Shown here: positions 20,062 to 28,411 of the stretch, piece after piece
How positions within the stretch are numbered: position 1 is the first letter of the stretch
Layout: every line of letters starts with the position of its first letter
Assembly (NCBI GenBank): GCA_947631705.1
Contig: CANRMJ010000013.1
Location: 1-34,885, forward strand
Origin: an uncultured Clostridia bacterium
Lineage (GTDB): Bacteria > Bacillota > Clostridia > Oscillospirales > Acutalibacteraceae
DNA: 34,885 bases
Reading direction: 5' to 3'
Position numbers and translations under genes: made by a program
The notes under the pieces: model-generated
What the model was told of the DNA's origin: nothing
Database searches by the model: none
What the model saw: only the letters and a program-made list of their open reading frames with translations

Positions 20062-20997
20062 ATGTATAACGTTTCTGTTTCACCGCATATAAGGGATAAA
20101 AGCTCAACAACAAAAATAATGCTTGATGTTTGCATTGCGCTTGTTCCCGCTCTGATTTTCGGTATATGGCATTTTGGAATAAACGCGCTGATTATAACCG
20201 TCTCGGCTGTTCTTAGCTGTGTGATTTCAGAAATTGCTTTTGATCTCATAACCAAAAAACCTGTTACCGTGTTTGATTTAAGCGCCGTTGTTACGGGAAT
20301 TTTGCTCGCGCTCAATATGCCTCCGTCTGTTTCGTGGTGGATTCCCGCTGTTGGCGGTGTGTTCGCAATAATAGTTGTAAAAATGCTTTTCGGCGGAATC
20401 GGTCAGAACATTATGAACCCCGCGCTCGGCGCAAGGTGTTTTCTTGTTATATCGTTTGCTTCAAGAATGACCGATTTTTCGGTAGACGGCGTTTCTTCCG
20501 CAACTCCTATTGCGTCAATAAAGGCGGGTGAGAGCATTGATTTGCTTGATGCGTTTCTCGGCTTGCAAACGGGTTGCATAGGCGAGGTTTCATGCGCCGC
20601 GCTGCTTATAGGTGCGGCATATCTGATTATCAAGAAAGTAATAACAATCAGAATTCCCGCAAGTTATATATTATCAACCCTGTTGTTTATATTTATTTTC
20701 TCAGCATTCCGCGGCGGAGTTCCGAGCGCTGATTTTATGCTCGGTCATCTCCTTACGGGAGGACTTATTTTAGGCGCGTTCTTTATGGCAACCGATTACA
20801 CAACGAGTCCCATTACAAAGAACGGTCAGATCATATACGGAATTCTTATAGGCTTTTTAACTGCTGTATTCCGTATTCTCGGCTCAAGCGCCGAGGGCGT
20901 GTCGTATGCGATTATAACAGGAAATCTCATTGTTCCTCTTATTGAAAAAATAACGGTTCCGAAAGCATTCGGAATGAAAAAACATGAGGAGGTGTGA
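20062..20997 (+). CDS. rnfD: Rnf complex subunit D
   Basis: RnfD is a membrane subunit that carries covalent FMN and takes part in ion translocation. The 311-residue protein has eight to ten membrane segments. The FMN-attachment site is visible as SSAT (residues 145-148), with T148 the expected phosphoester-linked residue. The conserved NIMNPALGARCFLV comes before it and FMATDYTTSPITKNGQIIYG after it, both typical of RnfD/NqrB. AAGGAG precedes the ATG. It lies 43 bases after rnfC and 6 bases before rnfG. Confidence 0.95.
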   Translation: MYNVSVSPHIRDKSSTTKIMLDVCIALVPALIFGIWHFGINALIITVSAVLSCVISEIAFDLITKKPVTVFDLSAVVTGILLALNMPPSVSWWIPAVGGVFAIIVVKMLFGGIGQNIMNPALGARCFLVISFASRMTDFSVDGVSSATPIASIKAGESIDLLDAFLGLQTGCIGEVSCAALLIGAAYLIIKKVITIRIPASYILSTLLFIFIFSAFRGGVPSADFMLGHLLTGGLILGAFFMATDYTTSPITKNGQIIYGILIGFLTAVFRILGSSAEGVSYAIITGNLIVPLIEKITVPKAFGMKKHEEV

Positions 20998-21003
20998 GGC
21001 AAG

Positions 21004-21618
21004 ATGAAATCAAAATGGCTGAAAAACTGCATTGCGCTGTTTTCAATAACTCTTGTTGCGGGACTTGCGCTTGCGTGCGTTAATGAAATCACAAAGGCTC
21101 CGATCGCCGCGGCCGAGGAGAAAGCGCGCCGTGAGGCGTATGAAAGCGTTTTTCAAAACGCCGATTTCGAGCCGCTTGAAAACACCGAGTCTGCTTTGGC
21201 GCTTTCGGTTGCGGCTATTGACAGCGCGAACCTCACAGGCTGCACCGTGGATGATGTTCTTGCGGCGGAGGATGAAAGCGGAAATATTATCGGTTATGTA
21301 ATGTCTGCAACGTCGCCGTCGGGCTATGGCGGGGATATTCAGATTGCCGTGGGCATTTCATCTGAAAATGACTCTGTAACGGGTTTCTCCGTTCTCTCAA
21401 ACAGTGAAACGGCAGGTCTTGGAGCAAGATGCACGGAGGATGAATTCACGGCTCAGTTTGCAGGCAAATCGGCAAACGGAATTACATACACAAAAAGCGG
21501 CGCTGCCTCTGATACGGAGATAGACGCTATCAGCGGCGCCACTATTACGACAGGCGCGGTTACTGACGCGGTAAACAGCGCTCTTGCCTTTTATAACGAA
21601 GTGCTGAAGGAGGGCTGA
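21004..21618 (+). CDS. rnfG: Rnf complex subunit G (flavoprotein)
   Basis: RnfG is a membrane-anchored subunit with covalently bound FMN. The 204-residue protein has one N-terminal membrane helix (about residues 8-27) and an external FMN-binding domain. The attachment motif SGAT is at residues 177-180 (T180), within DAISGATITTGAVTDAVN. FSVLSNSETAGLGARC near residues 128-143 is also characteristic. The modifying enzyme ApbE is encoded in the same operon (23713-24759). The stop codon overlaps a potential rnfE start; AGGAGG lies at the end of rnfG. Confidence 0.95.
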   Translation: MKSKWLKNCIALFSITLVAGLALACVNEITKAPIAAAEEKARREAYESVFQNADFEPLENTESALALSVAAIDSANLTGCTVDDVLAAEDESGNIIGYVMSATSPSGYGGDIQIAVGISSENDSVTGFSVLSNSETAGLGARCTEDEFTAQFAGKSANGITYTKSGAASDTEIDAISGATITTGAVTDAVNSALAFYNEVLKEG

Positions 21619-21620
21619 TG

Positions 21621-22304
21621 ATGAATACCGCAATTGAAAGACTGAAAAACGGAATCGTTAAAGAAAATCCCACGTTTGTCCTTATGCTGGGAATGTGCCC
21701 CACTTTGGCGGTAACCACCTCGGCAATTAACGGAATCGGAATGGGACTTGCAACAACGGTTGTTCTTGTAATGAGCAACGTTATGATATCACTTTTGCGC
21801 AAGGTGATACCTAACGGAGTGAGAATGCCCGCGTATATAGTTGTTGTTGCCTCATTTGTAACTATAGTTCAAATGCTGCTTCATGCCTATGTTACTTCTC
21901 TTTACGATTCACTCGGAATTTATATTCCGCTTATAGTTGTAAACTGCATAATTCTCGGCAGGGCTGAAAGTTATGCGTCTAAAAACAAAGTTATTCCCTC
22001 GCTTTTTGACGGTCTCGGAATGGGGCTCGGTTTTACAATCGGTCTAACATCTATAGGAATTGTTCGTGAACTTATCGGCGCGGGCTCTGTTTTTGGATTT
22101 AGGATTTTGCCGGAAAGTTATGAGGGCGTATCTTTGTTTATTCTCGCGCCGGGTGCGTTTCTTGTGCTCGCTTTTCTCTGCGCACTGCAAAACAAGCTCG
22201 GAGTTAAAGGCGCAAATCGCCATGTAAAAAATGAAAACGGATGCTCCGGCGATTGTGCCGGCTGCACAGTTGCTTGCCCTGCCGGTGATAAGGAGGAAAA
22301 ATAA
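21621..22304 (+). CDS. rnfE: Rnf complex subunit E, with cysteine-rich tail
   Basis: RnfE is one of the paired, inverted membrane subunits that hold an intramembrane [2Fe-2S] cluster with RnfA. The expected ligands are C26 (LGMCPTLAV) and C109 (VNCIILGRAES). The protein has six membrane segments in 227 residues. Beyond the last helix it carries a hydrophilic tail with C208, C212, C215 and C219 (spacing C-x3-C-x2-C-x3-C), which could bind a metal or cluster. I chose the ATG at 21621 because GAAGGAGGG is 6 bases upstream; the ATG at 21618 is only 3 bases away. The stop is followed directly by rnfA. Confidence 0.93.
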   Translation: MNTAIERLKNGIVKENPTFVLMLGMCPTLAVTTSAINGIGMGLATTVVLVMSNVMISLLRKVIPNGVRMPAYIVVVASFVTIVQMLLHAYVTSLYDSLGIYIPLIVVNCIILGRAESYASKNKVIPSLFDGLGMGLGFTIGLTSIGIVRELIGAGSVFGFRILPESYEGVSLFILAPGAFLVLAFLCALQNKLGVKGANRHVKNENGCSGDCAGCTVACPAGDKEEK

Positions 22305-22883
22305 ATGGTTAAAACTTTGTTTCTCGTTCTTCTTACAACTTCGCTGATAAACAATGTTGTTTTAAGCCAATTCCTCGGAATATGCCCGTTTCTCGGCGTT
22401 TCCAAAAACGTTAAAACGGCTGCCGGAATGGGCGGCGCGGTAATTTTTGTTGTCACCATTGCGGGTGCTGTAACAAATCTGCTATACACGTTTGTAATCA
22501 AAAAGCTTAATATTGAGTTTCTTAATACTATAGTTTTCATTCTCGTTATAGCCGCGCTTGTTCAGTTGATAGAAATGTTTCTCAAAAAATTTGTTCCAAA
22601 GCTCCATAAGGCGCTCGGTGTTTATCTTCCGCTTATAACAACAAACTGCGCCGTTCTCGGCGTTGCCCTCACAAACGTTCAGGAAAATAATAATTTTATT
22701 ACCTCCGTAGTAACGGCGTTCGGAACGTCTGTGGGTTTTGCGGTTGCGATAATAATTATGGCAGGTATCAGAGAAAAAACGGAAAATAATGATTTTCCGA
22801 AGGCTTTCAAGGGAACGCCCGCCGTTCTTTTAACCGCCTGCCTTATGGCGATAGCCTTTTATGGCTTTAATGTGCTTGGTTAG
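22305..22883 (+). CDS. rnfA: Rnf complex subunit A
   Basis: RnfA pairs with RnfE in the membrane and supplies the other two ligands of the intramembrane [2Fe-2S] cluster: C27 in FLGICPFLGVS and C115 in TTNCAVLGVAL. The 192-residue length and six membrane helices are standard. It begins directly after the rnfE stop without a gap, and its ribosome binding site (AAGGAGG) lies in the last codons of rnfE. The conserved NNVVLSQFLGICPFLG segment makes the assignment certain. Confidence 0.97.
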   Translation: MVKTLFLVLLTTSLINNVVLSQFLGICPFLGVSKNVKTAAGMGGAVIFVVTIAGAVTNLLYTFVIKKLNIEFLNTIVFILVIAALVQLIEMFLKKFVPKLHKALGVYLPLITTNCAVLGVALTNVQENNNFITSVVTAFGTSVGFAVAIIIMAGIREKTENNDFPKAFKGTPAVLLTACLMAIAFYGFNVLG

Positions 22884-22894
22884 GAGGCTGCCGT

Positions 22895-23695
22895 ATGAGT
22901 TTAGCGAATATTTTAACGGCAACGGCTGTTGTTGCCGGCGTCGGAATCGTTATAGCGATTCTTTTGAGTATAGCCGAAAAAGTTTTTCATGTTAAAGTTG
23001 ATGAGAGAGAGGCTGAGGTGAGCGAATGCCTTGCGGGCAATAACTGCGGAGCGTGCGGTTATGCCGGCTGTGACGCGTTGGCAAAGGCGATTGTTAACGG
23101 CGACGCGCCGGTTAACGCCTGCCCTCCCGCGGGAAAAACGGGAGCGGATAAAATAGCCGCGATTATGGGCACTTCGGCGGGAGAATTTGTAAGGCAGACG
23201 GCTTTTGTGAGATGCTCCGGCACGTCTGACAAGCGCAAGCCCACTTACAATTATTTCGGAACGCGCTCGTGTAAATCAGTAAACGTTGCACCCGGAGACG
23301 GGACAAGAACGTGTAACTTTGGCTGTCTTGGCTACGGTGACTGCGTTCATGTGTGCGATAACAAAGCCATACGCCTTATAAACGGCAAAGCCGTTGTTGA
23401 AAGCGAGCACTGTATTGCCTGCGGCAAATGCGTAAAGGCTTGTCCGAAAGGTCTTATTGAGCTTATTCCTTACGACTCAAAATACAGGGTTCAATGTGTC
23501 AACAGGCTTAAAGGAAAGGCTGTTCGCGTTAATTGCGAGGCGGGATGTATTGCCTGCGGAATGTGCCAAAGGAATTGCCCGTCGGGAGCCGTTACTGTTG
23601 AAAACAATATTGCAAAAATAGACTATAACAAGTGTACGGGCTGCGGTCTTTGCGCCGAAAAATGCCCCACAAAGGTTATTAAAGTATTTGAATGA
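22895..23695 (+). CDS. rnfB: Rnf complex subunit B (polyferredoxin)
   Basis: RnfB is the membrane-anchored polyferredoxin that accepts electrons from reduced ferredoxin. The 266-residue protein has an N-terminal helix (residues 5-26) and then at least five cysteine quartets: C51, C54, C59, C76; C140, C144, C150, C154; C173, C176, C179, C183; C218, C221, C224, C228; and C247, C250, C253, C257. Further cysteines (C45, C107, C126, C201, C214) could hold more clusters. This richness is usual for clostridial RnfB. TAGGAGG precedes the ATG. Its stop lies just upstream of apbE. Confidence 0.95.
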   Translation: MSLANILTATAVVAGVGIVIAILLSIAEKVFHVKVDEREAEVSECLAGNNCGACGYAGCDALAKAIVNGDAPVNACPPAGKTGADKIAAIMGTSAGEFVRQTAFVRCSGTSDKRKPTYNYFGTRSCKSVNVAPGDGTRTCNFGCLGYGDCVHVCDNKAIRLINGKAVVESEHCIACGKCVKACPKGLIELIPYDSKYRVQCVNRLKGKAVRVNCEAGCIACGMCQRNCPSGAVTVENNIAKIDYNKCTGCGLCAEKCPTKVIKVFE

Positions 23696-23712
23696 GAAAA
23701 GGGGAGAGAATT

Positions 23713-24759
23713 GTGAAAAAGCTTTTTTCAATAATTCTTTCCCTTTTGTTTTTGTTTTCCTGCTGCGGCTGTGCGGCGCAGAACGGCAAAAGAAAATTCA
23801 CAAAATCATTTCTTGATTTATTTGATACAGCGTCTTCCGTTTCGGCTTATGATACTTCGGAAAAATCATTTGAAGAGCATTACCGTATTTTTTATAAGGA
23901 GCTTGAAACTTACGCAAGGCTCTATGACATATATAATGATTATGACGGGCTTGCGAATCTTAAATATGTTAACGAAAATGCTGCGTTATCGCCCGTTAAG
24001 GTAGACGAAAAGCTTATGGATCTTCTTCTTTTCGGCAAAGAGGCGTATGAAATCAGCAATGGTAAGGTGAATATATGTTTGGGTTCGGTGTTATCGGTAT
24101 GGCACAGCGAAAGAGAAAACGGCATCAATAATCCCCAAAGCGCAAAGCTCCCCGATATGGATTTGTTAAAGGAAAAAGCCGAACACGCCGATATAAATAA
24201 CCTTGTGCTGAACAGAGAAAATATGACTGTCTATTTTAAAGATCCTGAAATGACTGTTGACGTGGGAGCAATAGCAAAGGGTTATGCGGCAGAAAGAATA
24301 TGCGAATATATTGAACAAAACGGCATATGGGGCTCTGCTGTTATTTCTCTCGGAGGAAATGTTAAAACATTAGGCTTTAAGGACGGAAAGTCTTCGCCGT
24401 TCGTTATAGGAATAGACAACCCGAAAAACACGGAAAACTATTTGGCAAAGGTTAATGCTTACGATGGGGAAAGTGTTGTAACAAGCGGCGATTATCAGCG
24501 TTATTACACTGTGGACGGTGTTGATTACTGCCATATTATCGACCCCGAAACTCTTATGCCCGCTCAACGTTTCAGCTCTGTTACCGTTATATGCGGTAAT
24601 TCGTCTTATGCCGATATGCTTTCCACCGCTCTTTTCAATATGAGCAGGGAGCAGGGTGCAAAGCTCATTGAAAATCTTGATAACACAGAGGCGCTTTGGG
24701 CGGACAAGAACGGAAATATTTATTATTCCTCAGGTTTTGAGAACTGCACGGTAAAATAA
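23713..24759 (+). CDS. apbE: FAD:protein FMN transferase (ApbE), lipoprotein
   Basis: ApbE moves FMN from FAD onto a threonine of target proteins, here probably RnfG (SGAT) and RnfD (SSAT). The 348-residue protein starts with a signal peptide and a cysteine-rich lipobox region (LFSCCGC), so it should be tethered outside the membrane. Family motifs: DVGAIAKGYAAERI, SLGGNVKTLG, SGDYQRYYTVDGVDYCHIIDPETLMPA in pieces, and ADMLSTALFNM with metal-binding acids. The GTG at 23713 follows GGGGAG by 6 bases; an ATG at 23692 overlapping the rnfB stop has no such support. Confidence 0.94.
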   Translation: MKKLFSIILSLLFLFSCCGCAAQNGKRKFTKSFLDLFDTASSVSAYDTSEKSFEEHYRIFYKELETYARLYDIYNDYDGLANLKYVNENAALSPVKVDEKLMDLLLFGKEAYEISNGKVNICLGSVLSVWHSERENGINNPQSAKLPDMDLLKEKAEHADINNLVLNRENMTVYFKDPEMTVDVGAIAKGYAAERICEYIEQNGIWGSAVISLGGNVKTLGFKDGKSSPFVIGIDNPKNTENYLAKVNAYDGESVVTSGDYQRYYTVDGVDYCHIIDPETLMPAQRFSSVTVICGNSSYADMLSTALFNMSREQGAKLIENLDNTEALWADKNGNIYYSSGFENCTVK

Positions 24760-25140
24760 ATGAAGGTTAAAACTGTAAAAAAAGGGGATATTATACTTAT
24801 TGCAGCAGCGTTTATTACTGCCGCAATACTGTTTTTATGCCTAAATACGTTTAGCGGGAGCAGGGGCGATTATGTTCAAATAGAAGTCGGCGGAGAAACG
24901 GCTGAAATGCTCCCGCTTGACGCGGATACGCTCTATGATATCAAAACTGAAAACGGAATCACGAATACACTTGAAATATCAAACGGAAAAGCAAAAATGA
25001 TTTATGCCGACTGCCCCGATAAAATATGCGTTAATCACAAAAGTATAAGCAAAAACGGTGAAGCAATCATATGCCTGCCGAATAAGGTTGTTGTTACTGT
25101 TATATCCGATAATGAAGAAATTGACGGGGTGGCTGAATGA
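24760..25140 (+). CDS. NusG_II-domain membrane protein
   Basis: This 126-residue protein has one N-terminal membrane helix (about residues 10-29) and an external beta-rich domain of the NusG_II type. A conserved core reads ADCPDKICVNHKSISKNGE, then CLPNKVVVTV, with three cysteines (CPDKIC and CLPNK). Such proteins are commonly encoded between apbE and the Gx transporter near Rnf operons; their role is unknown. It starts directly after the apbE stop with no ribosome binding site of its own, so translation is probably coupled. Its stop overlaps the next start (ATGA). Confidence 0.8.
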   Translation: MKVKTVKKGDIILIAAAFITAAILFLCLNTFSGSRGDYVQIEVGGETAEMLPLDADTLYDIKTENGITNTLEISNGKAKMIYADCPDKICVNHKSISKNGEAIICLPNKVVVTVISDNEEIDGVAE

Positions 25141-25634
25141 ACGGTAAATCTAAAAAAGCCGCCATTTTCGGGCTTATGATCGCGCTTGCATTTGTGCTTT
25201 CTTATCTTGAAAGCTTGATACCGTTTAATTTCGGTGTTCCGGGAATAAGGCTCGGTCTTGCAAATTCCGTTGTTTTATCAGCGCTTTATATTATGCCGAA
25301 GAAAGACGCCTTTTTGATCTCAATTATCAGAATAATTCTTGCCGGTTTAACATTCAACGGCGTTTCGGCAATGCTTTTCAGCCTTGCCGGAGGTCTTTTT
25401 TCGTTTGCCGTTATGGCGGTTTGTCAGAAAAGTAAAAAATTTTCCGTAATCGGGGTGTCTGCGGCAGGGGGAATAGCTCATAACGCCGGACAGCTTGCTG
25501 CGGCAGCCGTCGCGGCGCAAACAGCGGGGCTGATGTATTATATTCCCGTTCTTATTATAAGCGGAGCCGTTACCGGGGTTTTGACAGGAACGGCGGCAGA
25601 TATCGTAATCAAAAGAATTAAAAAGGAGAAATAG
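25137..25634 (+). CDS. Gx transporter family membrane protein
   Basis: This 165-residue protein has five or six membrane segments and belongs to the family once named heptaprenyl diphosphate synthase component I, now usually called Gx transporter. Conserved pieces are LESLIPF, GIRLGLANSVVL and GIAHNAGQL. The S-component-like fold suggests small-molecule uptake, but no substrate is established. Its position after apbE and NusG_II, a repeated arrangement in Rnf-bearing Firmicutes as I recall it, hints at flavin or precursor handling for Rnf or at a prenyl-related role; both are inference. It overlaps the NusG_II gene by 4 bases. Confidence 0.82.
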   Translation: MNGKSKKAAIFGLMIALAFVLSYLESLIPFNFGVPGIRLGLANSVVLSALYIMPKKDAFLISIIRIILAGLTFNGVSAMLFSLAGGLFSFAVMAVCQKSKKFSVIGVSAAGGIAHNAGQLAAAAVAAQTAGLMYYIPVLIISGAVTGVLTGTAADIVIKRIKKEK

Positions 25635-25638
25635 CTTT

Positions 25639-26151
25639 ATGGTAAAATCGTTTTTGGAGAAATCGCCCGAAACTGAAGACGCGGCGTTTGTTGCGGAAAA
25701 TGCCGTTGTTATCGGCAACGCCGTGCTGAAAAGCGGCTCGTCCGTATGGTTTGGAGCCGTGGTAAGGGCAGACAGCGAACGGATAGAAATCGGTATGAAC
25801 TCAAATATTCAGGATAATTGCACCGTTCACTGTTCAAAGGGCTTTCCAACCGTAATCGGAGATAACGTAACCGTGGGTCATAATGCGGTCGTTCACGGCT
25901 GTTCAATAGACGATAATTGCCTTATAGGTATGAATTCAACAATTATGAACGGCGCGAAAATCGGCAAAAACTGTGTAGTCGGCGCCGGAGCGCTCGTAAC
26001 CGAAAACAAAGTTTTTCCCGATAATTCGCTTATCATAGGAGTGCCTGCAAGGGCTGTTAAAACGATAAGCGAGAGTGATGCGCGCCTTATTCTTGATAAT
26101 GCCGAGGAATATAGAAACGCGGCGGAAATTTACGATAAAAACAGCAAATAA
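25639..26151 (+). CDS. gamma-class carbonic anhydrase-like hexapeptide protein
   Basis: This 170-residue protein folds as a left-handed beta-helix, seen in its repeated IGxNxxI hexapeptides from about residue 20 to 130, followed by a C-terminal helix. It keeps the three histidine metal ligands of gamma carbonic anhydrases, H64, H81 and H86, and the structural residues R43 and D45 (WFGAVVRAD). It resembles the YrdA/PaaY group, some of which hydrate CO2 and some of which have other or unknown roles. AAGGAG precedes the ATG by 10 bases. It is the last gene of the Rnf transcript. I see no clear terminator after it. Confidence 0.85.
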   Translation: MVKSFLEKSPETEDAAFVAENAVVIGNAVLKSGSSVWFGAVVRADSERIEIGMNSNIQDNCTVHCSKGFPTVIGDNVTVGHNAVVHGCSIDDNCLIGMNSTIMNGAKIGKNCVVGAGALVTENKVFPDNSLIIGVPARAVKTISESDARLILDNAEEYRNAAEIYDKNSK

Positions 26152-26254
26152 TGAGTGTTGCACCTGTTTTCCGATCTTAGGAGAGCCAAGTTAAAAATTT
26201 GCGTTTTATAATTGCCGCTTTGACGGCGCAAAAACAGAATCTTATTTATTAATA

Positions 26255-26293
26255 TTGCAAATTATTATGTATTGATTTATCATATATATGATA
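26255..26293 (+). promoter_or_regulatory. promoter with palindromic operator before the sugar symporter
   Basis: TTGCAA (26255-26260), a 17-base spacer and TATCAT (26278-26283) form a plausible promoter. The -10 lies inside a perfect 16-base palindrome, TATCATATATATGATA (26278-26293), placed as a repressor site would be. The rest of 26152-26316 has a weak bulged hairpin near 26198-26234 without a T-run. Confidence 0.4.
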
Positions 26294-26316
26294 TATTTCA
26301 GTATCGGAGGGGTAAT

Positions 26317-27789
26317 ATGGCAGAAACAAAAACAAGGGAGCGAACATATGTAGGAGTTAAGGAAACTCTCGCTTACGGCTTTGCAAACGCGGGGCAGGTG
26401 TTCGGTTATAATCTCGTTGCGGGCGGCTATCTGTCTTTGTTTTTCACAAAGGTATTTGGCATACCGGCAGGCGCGGTTTCCACAATGATTCTGATTTTAG
26501 GTATATGGGATACCGTAAACGACCCGCTTATGGGCAGCATTATAGATAAAACGAGAACACGCTACGGAAAGCTGCGCCCGTATCTTATGCTTGTGCCTAT
26601 ACCGCTTTCAATTGCCACTATTATGCTTTTTGCGGGGCCGGAGATTCTTGCCGACGCAAAAACAACCACTGTTAAAATCATATATATGTATGTATCTTAT
26701 ATTATTTGGGAGTTTTTCTATACACTCGGAGATGTTCCGTTTTGGGGATTAAGCACGGCGATTTCGCCGATTCCGGCAGACAGAACAAAGGTTATATCCT
26801 CTGCAAGATTTATTTCGAGCATTATAGGCAATCTTTCAACAACATTTCTTGTTGTTATGATGGACTTGAGCAACAGCGGCACTTGGGGACTCACTCTTTC
26901 ACAGGATTTTCTTATTCTTGCAATAATCGCAGGCACTCTCGGTATGGCGCTTTTTTCGCTTGCGGGATTTAAAACAAGGGAACGCGTTGTGCAAACTATC
27001 AAAGAGCCGTCTGTGCTTGAAGGATTTAGAGTGCTGTTTAAAAACAAGCCGCTTATGCTTATAATTTGCGCAAACGTTATAGGAACGCTTGCGGGGATTC
27101 AAAACGTTTTTAAAACATATTATTATTCAGAAGTGCTTGATTTGAATTCCGCTGTTTTGTGGATAAATCTGCCGGGCACGATTTTCGGATTTCTTACATA
27201 TCTGCTGATACCAAAGCTGAAAAGAAAGCTTGATAACAGGCAAATAGTTCTTCTTAATCTGTTTTGCAGGCTCATAACAGGCATTGTTGTTTTCCTTTGC
27301 GGACTTAAATTTTATAATACAAGTGTGCTCGGCATATCAATCATTCTTATGGTGCAAAACTTTATTTTCAGCTTTTTCGATACTATTAATCTTGTTATTC
27401 CCACAGAAATGATTGGCGATACCGTAGACTATATGGAGTGGAAAACGGGCGAGCGCAACGAAGCCGTCAGCTTTTCGGTTCTCACCTTTATCGGCAAACT
27501 CACAGGTTCTGTTGCAACCTCTGTTGGCACGGCGCTTCTTCCGATTATAGGACTTGCTTTCGTTCAGTCGGCAGGCGGAGAAACGGTAACTGTAAAAGGC
27601 GAGAGCACCGATTTGTGGATATGGGCGCTGTTCACGCTTGTTCCGAGTATTCTCGGAATGCTTTCCGTGATACCTTATCTGTTTTATGATTTAAGAGGAG
27701 AAAAACTCGAACGTATACGCAGTGATATGAAAGAGCGTCGTAAAAAACTCTCTAAGGATATTTCAGAGGGAGGTGCGGGAAATGAGTAA
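26317..27789 (+). CDS. GPH-family sugar symporter (MFS)
   Basis: This is a cation-coupled glycoside-pentoside-hexuronide symporter of the MelB/YicJ type. The 490-residue protein has twelve predicted membrane segments. Family motifs are WDTVNDPLMGSIIDKTRTRYGKLRPYL in pieces near residue 65, with the cation-site aspartates, and GDTVDYMEWKTGERNEA near residue 367. The ATG at 26317 follows GGAGGGG; the frame is open 15 codons upstream, but only over the palindromic promoter. It is co-transcribed with a zinc-ribbon membrane protein and a cytosolic GH43, so the likely substrate is an arabino- or xylo-oligosaccharide or glycoside (inference). Confidence 0.9.
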   Translation: MAETKTRERTYVGVKETLAYGFANAGQVFGYNLVAGGYLSLFFTKVFGIPAGAVSTMILILGIWDTVNDPLMGSIIDKTRTRYGKLRPYLMLVPIPLSIATIMLFAGPEILADAKTTTVKIIYMYVSYIIWEFFYTLGDVPFWGLSTAISPIPADRTKVISSARFISSIIGNLSTTFLVVMMDLSNSGTWGLTLSQDFLILAIIAGTLGMALFSLAGFKTRERVVQTIKEPSVLEGFRVLFKNKPLMLIICANVIGTLAGIQNVFKTYYYSEVLDLNSAVLWINLPGTIFGFLTYLLIPKLKRKLDNRQIVLLNLFCRLITGIVVFLCGLKFYNTSVLGISIILMVQNFIFSFFDTINLVIPTEMIGDTVDYMEWKTGERNEAVSFSVLTFIGKLTGSVATSVGTALLPIIGLAFVQSAGGETVTVKGESTDLWIWALFTLVPSILGMLSVIPYLFYDLRGEKLERIRSDMKERRKKLSKDISEGGAGNE

Positions 27790-28399
27790 TTGCCCAAAAT
27801 GCAATAAAAAGCTGAAACCTTTTTATTTTAAACAAAATTGCCCTCACTGCGGCGCGAATTTAATGTATTATGATTTTGAAAACCGCCTTGCAGACGACGC
27901 TGAGCGCGCGGGCAGAGAATGGGGAAAGATTTTTGATTTTTTAAACGGCATTAAAAAATCATCAATAGGCTCAGTTGCCTCAATAATAAGACTAATATCT
28001 TTCTTACTTCCTGTTGCGGCTCTGTTTTTACCTGTATTCAAGGTCGGCGGGGAGGGTCTAAACCTTATTTCGGCGGTAAAAATGATTATCAATGCGGTAA
28101 AAACCGATATCGGAGCGTTGCTTGAGGATAAAACGCTGATATGCTGCATTGCAGCGTTTGCAGCCGTTATAATCTTTTCTATCGTTTCGCTGATTTTATC
28201 TCTGCTCTCTTACACGAAAAACGGACTTAAAAGAAATATTATATTGTCAGGTGCCGAGCTTGCGTTTTTTGTTGCGTTGTCGTTAATTGCCGCGCACGGC
28301 GGCTGCGGCATAATGTATGGCTTTTTCGCGGTGCTTGCCCTGATCGCACTCACTATCGGACTCCATTACACGGTTGAAAACGAATTAAAAATACGATAA
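27782..28399 (+). CDS. zinc-ribbon membrane protein of unknown function
   Basis: This 205-residue protein starts with a zinc ribbon (CPKC at residues 4-7, CPHC at 20-23), followed by an amphipathic linker and about four hydrophobic segments from residue 60 onward. I do not recognise a named family. GAGGGAGG lies 8 bases before the ATG at 27782, inside the symporter gene, and the two genes overlap by 8 bases. The next gene, GH43, starts 12 bases after it. Its place between symporter and glycosidase suggests a membrane role in this sugar operon, but it may be unrelated. Confidence 0.72.
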   Translation: MSNCPKCNKKLKPFYFKQNCPHCGANLMYYDFENRLADDAERAGREWGKIFDFLNGIKKSSIGSVASIIRLISFLLPVAALFLPVFKVGGEGLNLISAVKMIINAVKTDIGALLEDKTLICCIAAFAAVIIFSIVSLILSLLSYTKNGLKRNIILSGAELAFFVALSLIAAHGGCGIMYGFFAVLALIALTIGLHYTVENELKIR

Positions 28400-28411
28400 A
28401 CGGAGTATCTT

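Noticed and set aside
26198-26234. Terminator after the carbonic anhydrase-like gene
   Set aside because: The stem has an 11-base bulge and no T-run on the plus strand, so it is not a convincing terminator.
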